NCBI RefSeq assembly: GCF_027270315.1 | Contig: NZ_CP114413.1 | Coordinates: 2,852,001-2,916,000 of the forward strand | Direction: 5' to 3' | Origin: Streptomyces cinnabarinus | Lineage (GTDB): Bacteria; Actinomycetota; Actinomycetes; Streptomycetales; Streptomycetaceae | Length of the DNA stretch: 64,000 nucleotides | Shown: piece after piece, positions 1 through 7,886 of the stretch | Layout of the letters: every line of letters starts with the position of its first letter | Numbering within the stretch: the first letter of the stretch is position 1 | Notes under the pieces: generated by a model | Seen by the model: only the letters and a program-made list of their open reading frames with translations | Told to the model about the DNA's origin: nothing | Database searches by the model: none | Program-made: the position numbers and the translations under genes

Positions 1-135
1 GGCCAGCCGGCACACCGACTTGTCCCGGCCCACGCGGAGCACGGCGCCCGGCTCGCTGGGCGCGTCGGCCATGAGCATGCCGGCCGTGGCACCCTCCTCC
101 GCCGCGGTGACGGCGGCCATGGTGAGTTCGAGCAC
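1..135 (-). CDS. FHA-like domain protein, 5' part only
   Basis: The 45 N-terminal codons of a leftward gene that runs off the left edge. The GTG start at 135 has an AGGAGG box six bases upstream; a downstream in-frame ATG at 120 is less well placed. The visible segment VLRVGRDKSVCRL resembles the first strands of a forkhead-associated (phosphothreonine-binding) domain, in which GR precedes the phosphopeptide-binding loop. Too little is present to be sure, and no partner domain can be seen. It diverges from the DUF1992 gene at 216. Confidence 0.45.
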   Translation of the reverse strand, partial: MLELTMAAVTAAEEGATAGMLMADAPSEPGAVLRVGRDKSVCRLA

Positions 136-215
136 GTGCGTCCTCCTGAAGTGTCCTTACTACAGCGGCCGCATACTAAATCGCCCGGCCCGACCCTGTC
201 CGGCACAATGGAGTC

Positions 216-623
216 ATGACCGAGCGAAAGCCACCGGGCGTCCCGTTCGAGTCCTGGGTGGACAAGCAGATCCGGGATGCCGAGCGGCGCGGTGAATTCG
301 CCCATCTGCCGGGCGCGGGGCAGCCGTTGCCGCCGGGCACGGACACCACGTACGACGAACTGTGGTGGATCAAGCAGAAGATGACCCGCGAGGGCCTGGT
401 CTCCCTCCCGCCCACCCTCGCCCTGCGCAAGGAGGCGGAGGACGCCCTGGAAGCGGCCCTGAAGGCGCCCACGGAACACCAGGTCCGAAAGATCATCACA
501 GAGGTCAACGCCAAGATCCGCGAGATGATGTTCAAGCCGCCGCCAGGTCCTCCGCTCGGAAAGAAGCCGTACGACGTCGAGGACGTCGTACGGCGTTGGC
601 GCGAGGGTTCCTCAGACGCGTAG
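216..623 (+). CDS. DUF1992 (DnaJ-homologue subfamily C member 28-like) protein
   Basis: A 135-residue protein matching the small DUF1992 family: the opening ESWVDKQIRDAERRGEF followed by LPGAGQPLP (about residues 12-39) is the family signature, and the length is typical. The biochemical role of the family is unknown despite the DnaJ-type name; no J-domain HPD motif is present here. An ATG start at 216 follows GGAG very closely. The 3' end overlaps the leftward gene ending at 612 by 12 bases, so the two are convergent. Confidence 0.85.
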   Translation: MTERKPPGVPFESWVDKQIRDAERRGEFAHLPGAGQPLPPGTDTTYDELWWIKQKMTREGLVSLPPTLALRKEAEDALEAALKAPTEHQVRKIITEVNAKIREMMFKPPPGPPLGKKPYDVEDVVRRWREGSSDA

Positions 624-899
624 CAGCCGGTCGGCCAGCTCGCGGTAGTCCCGCAGGGCGAGCCGGAGCCGCTCGGTGTCGGCGGCGGACTCGTCGTCCT
701 GCCAGGAGCCCCGGAGCGTGCGGCGGCGCTGGTGCAGCGCCTCGGTGACCCGCTCGGAGACCTCCTCCAGTACCTGGTCGGCCTCCTCGACGGCGGCGCG
801 GGGGCCCTCGACGAACCCGGAGAGGGCGTGCTGGAGGCGCAGTTCGAGCTTGTCGCACTCCTCACGGCGCAGGAGCGGGGTGCTTTCGGGCATGGTCAC
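612..899 (-). CDS. Small helical protein of unknown function
   Basis: 95 residues, rich in Glu, Arg and Leu with heptad-like spacing (EEADQVLEEVSERV, LRLALRDYRELADRLL), so probably an all-helical soluble protein. No family is recognised. The GTG start at 899 directly abuts the stop codon (900-902) of the upstream membrane-anchored gene, and an in-frame ATG two codons later is an alternative; either way translational coupling is likely. The two proteins share the phrase VExPRxAVxEADxxL, so this one may be a paralogous fragment of its neighbour's cytoplasmic domain. Confidence 0.7.
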   Translation of the reverse strand: MTMPESTPLLRREECDKLELRLQHALSGFVEGPRAAVEEADQVLEEVSERVTEALHQRRRTLRGSWQDDESAADTERLRLALRDYRELADRLLRV

Positions 900-1508
900 T
901 CAACTCCCCTTGTTCCCTGACTTGTCGAGGACGGGCCCCCGGGCCGGGTCCATCCGGCGGGACGGCTCGGCGCCCACCAGCTCCCGGAACAGCTCCCGTG
1001 CCTCGACCATGGCGCCGCGCATCTCCTCGGTGTCGACGCCCTCGCCGTGTACCGCCACGGCGCGGTGGACGCGGCGGTAGCCGTCGACATGACCGGCGTG
1101 ATGGACGGAGAGCGCGGCTAGCTGCTCCTCGTGCTGTCCGCCGTCGGGGAACCCGCGGTCCCCGGCGACGTCGGCGAGCAGCCGGTCGGCCTCCCCGACG
1201 GCTTCCCGGGGCGACTCGACGAACCGCTCCTGGGCAGCCGCCCAGCGGGCCTCGTACTCCTGGCGCCGCGCGGGCTCCAACGGCCGCTCCTTGAGCGCCC
1301 CGTGCTGCCGCACCCGTTCGGCGAGCTCCCGCTCGGCCGCCTTGCTGTCACCGTCGTGCCGGGCCACGGCCCGGTCGTACTCGGGCCCGAAGCGCCGCCG
1401 CAGGCTCCGCCCCGTTCCCGGCTCCCGGGCGCGCAGAAGGACGACGGCCGCGCCGACGACAGCGAGCGCCGCTATCACGATCAAAGCGATGATGAGGCCA
1501 GTGGACAT
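900..1508 (-). CDS. Membrane-anchored helical protein of unknown function
   Basis: 202 residues: one N-terminal transmembrane segment (about 4-25, LIIALIVIAALAVVGAAVVLL) followed by a long charged helical domain. The start ATG at 1508 was chosen because GGAAGG lies five bases upstream and because it places the membrane segment at the N terminus; an in-frame extension to 1598 has no such support. The C-terminal half has the motif FVESPREAVGEADRLLADV, also found as a variant in the downstream 95-residue protein, so the pair forms a coupled two-gene unit with related domains. The family resembles Streptomyces 'secreted/membrane' hypotheticals; function unknown. Confidence 0.75.
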   Translation of the reverse strand: MSTGLIIALIVIAALAVVGAAVVLLRAREPGTGRSLRRRFGPEYDRAVARHDGDSKAAERELAERVRQHGALKERPLEPARRQEYEARWAAAQERFVESPREAVGEADRLLADVAGDRGFPDGGQHEEQLAALSVHHAGHVDGYRRVHRAVAVHGEGVDTEEMRGAMVEARELFRELVGAEPSRRMDPARGPVLDKSGNKGS

Positions 1509-1615
1509 GAACGCCTTCCACGTATCTCGACCCAACCGGCCCTCCTTGCGAACCGGTACCGGGTCCGGGTAGCCCCGGGCGCCGCCGCCAAACAGCACCG
1601 TCGGACAATGCCTCC

Positions 1616-2110
1616 ATGACCTGGACGATCGCCCCCGAACCCGCCGACTCCCCCGCCGCCACGGCGCTCTGGCGGGCGTACTACACGGAGGTCAGCGATC
1701 GCTACTACCTCCTGCACGAGGGCCGCCGCACCGACCCGGCCGAGCTGGAGCGGGAGATCGCGGCCCAGAGCTGGGACGAACTCACGCCCCCGAAGGGCGC
1801 GTTGCTGGTGGCGCGCTTCGCGGGCGAACCCGCCGGGACGGCCGGCGTCCGGCTCCTGGACCCCAGGACCGCCGAGCTGAAGCGGGTGTTCGTCCAGGAG
1901 CCCCTGCGCGGCAAGGGCGGCGCCCCGCTCCTGGTCCGGGCCGCCGAGGAGGCCGCCCGCACGATGGGCGCCGGGCGCATGGTCCTGGACACCCGCGGCG
2001 ATCTGACGGAGGCCCGCGCGCTGTACGCCCGGCTCGGCTACACGGAGACCGAGCCGCACAACGACGAGCCCTATGCCGAGCACTGGTTCAGCAAGGAGCT
2101 GCTCAACTGA
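1616..2110 (+). CDS. GNAT-family N-acetyltransferase
   Basis: 164 residues with the GNAT fold order: a central strand with AELKRVFVQEPLRGKGGAPLL (about residues 84-104), where R/Q-x-x-G-x-G/A is the acetyl-CoA pyrophosphate loop (here LRGKGG), and the C-terminal ALYARLGYTETEPHND motif typical of the family. The acceptor substrate cannot be read from sequence. The ATG at 1616 has no strong ribosome site. The 3' end overlaps the leftward transporter gene by eight bases. Confidence 0.88.
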   Translation: MTWTIAPEPADSPAATALWRAYYTEVSDRYYLLHEGRRTDPAELEREIAAQSWDELTPPKGALLVARFAGEPAGTAGVRLLDPRTAELKRVFVQEPLRGKGGAPLLVRAAEEAARTMGAGRMVLDTRGDLTEARALYARLGYTETEPHNDEPYAEHWFSKELLN

Positions 2111-4139
2111 TCCGCGTCCGGGACCCGTTGTGGGGCCGTTCGCGGTCCGAGCCGCAGAGTTCGGTGTTGAGTTCCTGGACGAGCCGGGTGAGGTCGGTCG
2201 GGCGGTCGGGGGTCCACCAGTCGCCGAGGAGTTCGGCGAGGGAGTCCTCGCGGGCCAGGGCGAGCCGGTCGGCGACCGTACGGCCCTCCTCGGTCAGGAC
2301 CAGGTCCAGGCCCTCCCGGGTGGCGAGGCGGCGTTCCTCGACCTGGCGGGCCGCGGCGAGGACGACCGGGAGGGGAACCATGCTGCGCTCGGCGAGCTGG
2401 CCCGGCTCGACCCAGCCGTACTTCTTGATCCGCAGCAGGAGCCAACTCGCGCCGGGGAGAAGGTCGTAGCCGGCCCGTTCGGTGATCGTCACGTAGATCT
2501 CGCGGCGGCCCTCCCGGGTCCCCAGCACCGACAGCGCCCGGCACACCTCGTCGTAGGAGGAGCGCTCGACGGGGTTGCTGGCCAGCGTCTCGGTGATGTC
2601 CGGCGCGGTGACCGAGCCGCGCAGCCGGTCCTCCTTGAGGAACCAGGCCAGGACGAAGCCGAGGAGGGCGACGGGGGCGGCGTAGAGGAAGACGTCGGTG
2701 ATGGAGGTGGCGTACGCCTCCACCGCGGCGGGCTGGAGCGTGGAGGGCAGTTCGGCGATCCCGCGCGGGTCCGCCTCCAGCGTGTCCACCGAGACCCCGG
2801 CGGGCAGTTCGGCGCCGCGGAAGGCGTCCGCGAGCTGGTCGCCGAGGCGGCTCGCGAAGACCGCGCCGAAGATGGCGACGCCGAACGAGGCCCCGATGGA
2901 CCGGAAGAAGGTCGCGCCGGAGGTGGCGACGCCGAGATCCTCGTAGGCCACCGCGTTCTGCACGATCAGCACCAGCACCTGCATCACGAGCCCGAGGCCG
3001 AGCCCGAAGACGAAGAAGCAGGTGCTCATCACGAACGTGGAGCTGTCGGCGTGGAGCTGGTGGAGCAGCAGCAGGCCCAGCGTGGTCACGCCGGTGCCCG
3101 CGATCGGGAACACCTTCCAGCGGCCGGTGCGGCTGACGATCTGCCCGGAGAGCGTCGACGACAGCAACAGCCCCAGCACCATCGGCAGCATGTGCACACC
3201 GGACATCGTCGGTGTCACACCCTGGACAACCTGGAGGAACGTCGGCAGATAGGTCATCGCGCCGAACATCGCGAACCCGACGACGAAGCTGATGACGGCG
3301 GCGAGGGTGAAGGTGCGGATCCGGAACAGCTTGAGCGGCAGCACCGGTTCGGCGGCCTGCCGCTCCACGGCCACGAAGGCGGCGGTGAGGACGACGCCGA
3401 GCAGGGCGAGCCCGACGATCTGCCACGAGCCCCAGTCCCAGGTGGTGCCGCCGAGCGAGGCGACCAGCACCAGGCAGGTGGCGACGGAGGCGATCAGGAA
3501 CGTGCCGAGATAGTCGATGACATGGCGCTCGGTGCGGCGCGGGATGTGCAGCGCGGCGGCGATGACGGCGAGCGCGACGACCCCGACGGGCAGGTTGACG
3601 TAGAACACCCAACGCCAGCTCAGATGCTGGGTGAACAGTCCGCCCAGCAGCGGCCCGAGCACACTGGTGGCGCCGAAGACGGCCCCGAACAGCCCTTGGT
3701 AGCGCCCGCGTTCACGCGGGGGGACGAGGTCCCCCACGATGGCCATGGACAGCACCATGAGTCCGCCGCCGCCCAGCCCCTGAAGCGCCCGGAACCCGAT
3801 GAGCTGCGGCATGTCCTGGGCCATGCCGCACAGCGCCGACCCGATGAGGAAGATGACGATGGCGGTCTGGAAGAGCCGTTTGCGCCCGTACTGGTCGCCG
3901 AGTTTGCCCCACAGCGGGGTGGCCGCGGTGGACGCGAGCAGATACGCCGTGACCACCCAGGACAGATGATCCATGCCGCCCAGATCGCTGACGATGGTGG
4001 GCAGCGCGGTGGACACGATGGTCTGGTCGAGGGCGGCGAGCAGCATCCCGAGCAGCAGGGCGCCGATCGGGACGAGGACATTGCCCGGCACGTTCTCCTT
4101 GACGGCGGTGCCGTGCCGCGCGTGGGTATCCCCGGCCAT
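2103..4139 (-). CDS. MFS drug exporter (DHA2 type) fused to a winged-helix domain
   Basis: 678 residues. Residues about 20-520 are a 14-helix major facilitator of the DHA2 class: LDQTIVSTALP in helix 1 and motif A GKLGDQYGRKR at 78-88 are diagnostic for proton-driven multidrug exporters. Residues about 524-678 form an extra cytoplasmic domain with a MarR-like winged-helix pattern (YDLLPGASWLLLRIKKYG, LAERSMVPLPVVLAAARQVEERRL, LVLTEEGRTVADR). The start at 4139 has GGGAGG five bases upstream; an extension to 4382 would run into the promoter region. The exporter domain is certain; the role of the tail is inference, perhaps sensing or autoregulation. Confidence 0.9.
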   Translation of the reverse strand: MAGDTHARHGTAVKENVPGNVLVPIGALLLGMLLAALDQTIVSTALPTIVSDLGGMDHLSWVVTAYLLASTAATPLWGKLGDQYGRKRLFQTAIVIFLIGSALCGMAQDMPQLIGFRALQGLGGGGLMVLSMAIVGDLVPPRERGRYQGLFGAVFGATSVLGPLLGGLFTQHLSWRWVFYVNLPVGVVALAVIAAALHIPRRTERHVIDYLGTFLIASVATCLVLVASLGGTTWDWGSWQIVGLALLGVVLTAAFVAVERQAAEPVLPLKLFRIRTFTLAAVISFVVGFAMFGAMTYLPTFLQVVQGVTPTMSGVHMLPMVLGLLLSSTLSGQIVSRTGRWKVFPIAGTGVTTLGLLLLHQLHADSSTFVMSTCFFVFGLGLGLVMQVLVLIVQNAVAYEDLGVATSGATFFRSIGASFGVAIFGAVFASRLGDQLADAFRGAELPAGVSVDTLEADPRGIAELPSTLQPAAVEAYATSITDVFLYAAPVALLGFVLAWFLKEDRLRGSVTAPDITETLASNPVERSSYDEVCRALSVLGTREGRREIYVTITERAGYDLLPGASWLLLRIKKYGWVEPGQLAERSMVPLPVVLAAARQVEERRLATREGLDLVLTEEGRTVADRLALAREDSLAELLGDWWTPDRPTDLTRLVQELNTELCGSDRERPHNGSRTRIS

Positions 4140-4322
4140 ACGGACCTCCCGTGGCCTCCCGAAGGGCTCGATGCACCTTCCATCGTGGTCGGTGTGGCCG
4201 GTTATGGCCTGTTGAGTCCTGTGAATCGTCTCGTTTCGGGGGGCGCGTCGCCGACGCTGTGAAGGAAATCTGCATAATCTCTGGAGTTCGCGAGGGGAGT
4301 CGCGAGGGGAGGGACAAAGAGC

Positions 4323-5234
4323 GTGACTGAGCAGAAGGACCACGGGTGCCCGGAGTGCGGGGCACCGCGGGGAGCCGACCACACCCCGTCGTGCGTCTGC
4401 ACGGAACGCGCGTCCGAGGCCCTGCGCGACGCGCGTGAGGCCCAGGCGGCAGCGGCGGAGGACTTCAACCCACTGCGCATACGTCCGTACGTGGAGCTGG
4501 AGGGCGCCGCGGACGCGGAGCTGACGATGCCGCTGCGGGTGCCGGTGGTGCCGCCGCCGGCGGAGCCGAACGAGACCGACCTCAGCCTGTTCGAGGCACC
4601 GCCGGACGCGGACGAGTTCCCGGCGCGGGAGGATGGCCCGAGGAGCCGCCGCGGAAGGCTGTTGCTGCTGGGATCGGCGGCGGCGGTGGTGGCGGTCGTC
4701 ACGGCGGCGGGCGTGGCCAGCGGCCTGTTCGGCTACGACACCCCGACCCGGGACACGGCCCTGCCGGAGGCGGTTCGGGCGAGCGTCCCCGACGGCACAC
4801 CGGCACCGTCGGCCAAGGCGTCCAAGTCGCCGTCCGCATCACCGACGTCGGCTTCCCCGACGCCCTCGGCGACGCAGAGCGAGTCCCCCTCGCCGTCGGC
4901 GTCGAGCGCGTCCCCGTCCCCGTCGGCGACCACGGCGTCCCCCAGCCCGACACCGACCACGGCGCAGGCCTCGGAGGCCCCGCCCGAGGAGACGACGCCG
5001 GAGCCCGACGCCCCGGTCCTGCGCCGGGGCGACAAGGGCCCCGAGGTGACGGAACTCCAACTCCGCCTGCGCCAGCTGTATCTCTACAACGGCGACATCA
5101 ACGGCAACTTCAACTGGCCGCTGGAGGACGCCCTGCGCAACTACCAGTGGAGCCGCGGCGTGGGCCGGGACGACCTGGGCGTCTACACGGCGGAGACCCG
5201 GGCGAGCCTGGAGTCGGAGACGTCCGAGCCGTAG
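4323..5234 (+). CDS. Membrane protein with Cys-rich N terminus and peptidoglycan-binding domain
   Basis: 303 residues in four parts: a short Cys cluster (C9, C12, C24, C26: CPEC...CVC) that could hold a zinc ion, an acidic linker, one transmembrane segment (about 113-136), a Ser/Pro/Thr-rich stretch (about 155-225), and a C-terminal PG_binding_1 domain (about 231-300: LRRGDKGPEVTELQLRLRQL). The arrangement puts the Cys cluster in the cytosol and the binding domain in the wall, so it may tether or sense peptidoglycan. The GTG start at 4323 follows a purine-rich GGGAGGGAC sequence. It diverges from the exporter at 4139 with 183 bases between. Confidence 0.85.
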   Translation: MTEQKDHGCPECGAPRGADHTPSCVCTERASEALRDAREAQAAAAEDFNPLRIRPYVELEGAADAELTMPLRVPVVPPPAEPNETDLSLFEAPPDADEFPAREDGPRSRRGRLLLLGSAAAVVAVVTAAGVASGLFGYDTPTRDTALPEAVRASVPDGTPAPSAKASKSPSASPTSASPTPSATQSESPSPSASSASPSPSATTASPSPTPTTAQASEAPPEETTPEPDAPVLRRGDKGPEVTELQLRLRQLYLYNGDINGNFNWPLEDALRNYQWSRGVGRDDLGVYTAETRASLESETSEP

Positions 5235-5348
5235 GGCCTGCCGTTTGGATCAGCCCGGCGTCGCGGGCCCTGGCACGCGCATCCGACCCCGCTCGGCCCC
5301 TCCGACCAGCCCCCTTCTTGCAGCCGGCCTGATCCAAACGACATGCCC
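5234..5348. repeat. Inverted-repeat element between convergent genes
   Basis: Two 20-base arms in opposite orientation (5234-5253 and 5329-5348) match at 18 of 20 positions; the innermost twelve bases, CGTTTGGATCAG, are perfect. They are separated by 75 bases and end just after the stop of the peptidoglycan-binding gene and just before the end of the HAD gene. The spacer is too long for an ordinary terminator, so a small dispersed palindromic element is the better guess. Confidence 0.6.
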
Positions 5349-5357
5349 TGGGCCGGG

Positions 5358-6020
5358 TCAGCCCACGTGCAGCCGGACCCCGTCGGCGAAGGGCTCCACG
5401 CGGATCTGCGTCAGGTCCTGTACGACCACGTCCGGCCTGTGGATCCCGGCCCGCGGCCCGACCCCCACGACCCGCATCCCGGCGGCCCGCCCGGCCTGGA
5501 TCCCGGCCCCGGAGTCCTCGAACACGACGCAGTCCGCGGGGGCCGCCCCGAGTTCCGCCGCGCCCTTCAGGAAGCCCTCGGGGTCCGGCTTGCTCGCGCC
5601 GACGGACTCCGCCGTCACCCGGACGTCGGGCAGGGCCAGCCCCGCCGCGGCCATCCGCGCCGTGGACAGCGCCACATCCGCCGAGGTCACCAGCGCGTGC
5701 GGGACGGCCCCCGTGACCAGGCGGGACAGGAACTCCCCGGCGCCCGGGACCGCCACCACGCCGTCCATGTCCGCCGTCTCCTCGGCGAGCATCCACGCGT
5801 TCTCGGCGTGGTTCTGCGCCATGGGCCGCTCGGGCAGCAGCAGCGCCATCGAGGCATAGCCCTGCCGCCCGTGGACGACCTTCATGACCTCGTCGCCGTC
5901 CAGACCGTGCCGGTCGGCCCAGCGGCGCCAGATCCGTTCGACGACGGCGTCCGAGTTGACGAGGGTGCCGTCCATGTCCAGCAGGAGGGCGCGGCAGGTG
6001 AGCACGGTGGTGGCCGTCAT
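5358..6020 (-). CDS. HAD-superfamily phosphatase (subfamily IA)
   Basis: 220 residues with all four HAD motifs: DMDGT (nucleophile D15, acid D17), the motif II threonine/serine in LVTSADV, the lysine in GASKPDPEGF, and the metal-binding acid in VVFEDSGAGI. The helical cap after motif I places it among beta-phosphoglucomutase/sugar-phosphatase-like enzymes that hydrolyse small phosphate esters; the substrate is unknown. The ATG at 6020 follows GGAG at a good distance, so the longer reading to 6068 was rejected. Convergent with the gene ending at 5234. Confidence 0.87.
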   Translation of the reverse strand: MTATTVLTCRALLLDMDGTLVNSDAVVERIWRRWADRHGLDGDEVMKVVHGRQGYASMALLLPERPMAQNHAENAWMLAEETADMDGVVAVPGAGEFLSRLVTGAVPHALVTSADVALSTARMAAAGLALPDVRVTAESVGASKPDPEGFLKGAAELGAAPADCVVFEDSGAGIQAGRAAGMRVVGVGPRAGIHRPDVVVQDLTQIRVEPFADGVRLHVG

Positions 6021-6099
6021 CGGCAGCTCCAAAGCACGGGGCGGCAAAGCATGGATCGGAAAGACCAAGGTGGTCCCGCCCGCCGGTCAGGGAAAACGA

Positions 6100-6149
6100 G
6101 CGGGATCCACTTTGTTTCTCTACGGTACAAAACCGTTCCATGATCCCGC
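6100..6149. promoter_or_regulatory. Nested inverted repeats upstream of the HAD gene
   Basis: The arms GCGGGATC (6100-6107) and GATCCCGC (6142-6149) enclose a second inverted repeat ACGGT-N5-ACCGT (6122-6136). The block lies 80-130 bases ahead of the HAD start. It could be an operator for that gene or a terminator for the transporter transcript; sequence alone does not decide. Confidence 0.35.
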
Positions 6150-6195
6150 CACCTCCCCCGGAAAACGTTCACCGGCCGTTCAGCTCGGCCCCGGC

Positions 6196-6777
6196 TCAGC
6201 CGGTGACCGCCTCCCACAGGCTCCACACTCCGAGACCGAGCATCAGCAGCGCCGCGACCTGCGTGATCAGCTTCAGCGGCACCCGCTTCATCAGCGCCTT
6301 GCCGCCCACGATCCCCAGCCCGGCCACGGCCCACAGCGCCAGCACCGCACCGAGTCCGACGGACAGCGGATCGTCGTAGCGGGCGGCGAGGTTCGCGGTC
6401 ATGATCTGGGTGAGATCACCGAACTCCGCGACGAGGATCAGCATGAACCCCGCCCCGGACACCTTCCAGAAGGACTGGTTCTCCGGCTTGCGGATCTCCT
6501 CCTCGCCCTCGTCCTTCTTCAGGAGCAGCATCGCCGCGCCGCCGAGGAAGAGCACACCCGTGAGCGCGTGCAGGAGCTGCTGCGGCAGCAGGGTCAGCAC
6601 ACTGCCCGCCGCCACGGCGAGCGTGACATGCAGCGCGAAGGCGGCGGCGACCCCGGCGAAGACGTACGACGCCCGGTAGCGGGTGCCGAGGACGAGACCG
6701 GCGAGCGCGGTCTTGTCGGGCAGTTCCGCGAGAAAGACGACGCCGAACACGAGCGCCATCACACTGAAGCTGATCAA
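6196..6777 (-). CDS. TMEM165/GDT1 (UPF0016) family Mn2+ exporter
   Basis: 193 residues, six membrane helices in two inverted halves joined by an acidic loop (KKDEGEEE, about 87-95). Each half has the family's cation motif: ELPDKT at 18-23 (Pro in place of the usual Gly) and EFGDLT at 118-123. Family members move Mn2+ or Ca2+ across membranes. A yybP-ykoY manganese riboswitch lies directly upstream, which makes manganese the likely substrate. The TTG start at 6777 has GAGGA close by; an in-frame ATG at 6759 is possible. Confidence 0.88.
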   Translation of the reverse strand: MISFSVMALVFGVVFLAELPDKTALAGLVLGTRYRASYVFAGVAAAFALHVTLAVAAGSVLTLLPQQLLHALTGVLFLGGAAMLLLKKDEGEEEIRKPENQSFWKVSGAGFMLILVAEFGDLTQIMTANLAARYDDPLSVGLGAVLALWAVAGLGIVGGKALMKRVPLKLITQVAALLMLGLGVWSLWEAVTG

Positions 6778-6821
6778 GGTTCCTCAATCGGTCGGGGGCC
6801 GCCCCGCCGAGAGTGCAGTAC

Positions 6822-6980
6822 CTCTTGCGAAAGAAGACACCTCGGCACGGCAGCACACGGTCAATGCACTGCGTTGCCGAAGGTCTCGCTGGCAGGACCC
6901 CCGATCGAGGTCCGCCTCCGGGCGCCGGCTCAGACGAGCTGAGCAGTATGTCGACGGTCCGGCGAAGAGCTACTCCCCTT
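6822..6980 (-). ncRNA. yybP-ykoY manganese riboswitch
   Basis: Read leftward, the RNA opens with AAGGGGAGUAGC (6980-6969), continues with ACCGUCGACAUACUGCU, and later has the second conserved loop GCGAGACCUUCGGC (around 6890). These are the two loops that together bind Mn2+ in the yybP-ykoY class, in the right order and spacing, followed by helices that close near 6822. The aptamer ends about 45 bases before the UPF0016 start, the usual place for an expression platform. Family knowledge: binding of Mn2+ turns on efflux or homeostasis genes. Confidence 0.85.
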
Positions 6981-7139
6981 CTGCTCCGACCATGGTACGC
7001 GATCGTTTCGCCGTAAACCTTGTCATGTCATGCACGTGTCACTAGCTTCTCACGCAACGCACACCTCCCCGCAACGCGGCGTGGCGAGCATTCCCCTGCT
7101 CGTGCACGCCCAACGCCCCCACACCCCATGGGAGTTCAC

Positions 7140-7784
7140 ATGTCCAAGTTCTACGCGCGTCGACGCCTGAGCATAGTCGCCGCCTTCACCGGCCTCATAG
7201 CCTCCGTCAGCCTCTTCAACGGCCCGGCCGCCTCCGCCGCGCTGCCCACCCCGGTCAGCGCCGCCACGGCCCGCACCTACCTCGCCTCGCTCACCGTGGC
7301 GACCGAGGACCGCACCGGCTACGACCGCGACCTGTTCAACCACTGGATCACCATCTCCGGCACCTGCAACACCCGTGAGACGGTCCTCAAGCGCGACGGC
7401 TCGAACGTCGTCACCGACTCCGCCTGTGCCTCCACCAGCGGCAGCTGGTACTCCCCCTACGACGGCGCCACCTGGACGGCCGCCTCCGACCTCGACATCG
7501 ACCACCTCGTGCCGCTCGCCGAGGCCTGGGACTCCGGTGCCGACAACTGGACCAGCTCCAAGCGCCAGTCCTTCGCCAACGACCTGACCCGCCCGCAGCT
7601 CATCGCGGTCACCGACAACGTCAACCAGGCCAAGGGCGACCAGGACCCGGCCACCTGGATGCCGTCCCGCACCGCCTACCGCTGCACCTACGTGCGCGCC
7701 TGGGTCCAGGTGAAGTACTACTACGGCCTGTCCGTGGACACCGCCGAGAAGAGCGCCCTCACCAGCTACCTGAACGCCTGCTGA
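7140..7784 (+). CDS. Secreted HNH endonuclease (DUF1524/GmrSD C-terminal type)
   Basis: 214 residues. A signal peptide (about 1-33, RRR then a hydrophobic run, ending AASA) precedes a nuclease domain with the HNH pattern DIDHLVPLAEAW (D121, H122), then N160, N162 and K165 in DNVNQAKGDQDP. Four cysteines (76, 96, 182, 214) probably make two disulfides, which fits export. Likely acts on extracellular DNA for nutrient release. The ATG at 7140 with GGGAG five bases upstream was preferred to an upstream reading to 7020. It diverges from the riboswitch; 6981-7139 must hold both promoters. Confidence 0.87.
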   Translation: MSKFYARRRLSIVAAFTGLIASVSLFNGPAASAALPTPVSAATARTYLASLTVATEDRTGYDRDLFNHWITISGTCNTRETVLKRDGSNVVTDSACASTSGSWYSPYDGATWTAASDLDIDHLVPLAEAWDSGADNWTSSKRQSFANDLTRPQLIAVTDNVNQAKGDQDPATWMPSRTAYRCTYVRAWVQVKYYYGLSVDTAEKSALTSYLNAC

Positions 7785-7788
7785 ACAC

Positions 7789-7815
7789 GGTGATCCCGGT
7801 GATCCCGGTGATCCC
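7789..7815. repeat. Three tandem copies of GGTGATCCC
   Basis: Perfect nine-base direct repeats begin just after the HNH stop codon. A slippage-prone minisatellite; no function is apparent. Confidence 0.8.
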
Positions 7816-7841
7816 GTAGGCCCCGGAACCTACCCAGTGAC

Positions 7842-7874
7842 CTCCGTCGTTCCGTACCGTACGGGACGACGGAG
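7842..7874. terminator. Long hairpin between nuclease and phosphatase genes
   Basis: CTCCGTCGT (7842-7850) pairs perfectly with ACGACGGAG (7866-7874), and the stem continues inward for six more pairs to a three-base loop (CCG). It ends the nuclease transcript and also swallows the first GGAG of the phosphatase ribosome site (GGAGAGGGGA, 7871-7880), so it may limit that gene's translation. Confidence 0.55.
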
Positions 7875-7886
7875 AGGGGATCGCTC

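Noticed and set aside
2073..4262. A long rightward open frame opposite the exporter gene
   Set aside because: Low-complexity Glu/Gly/Arg/His-rich translation with no domain, wholly antisense to a well-supported transporter; a by-product of high GC.
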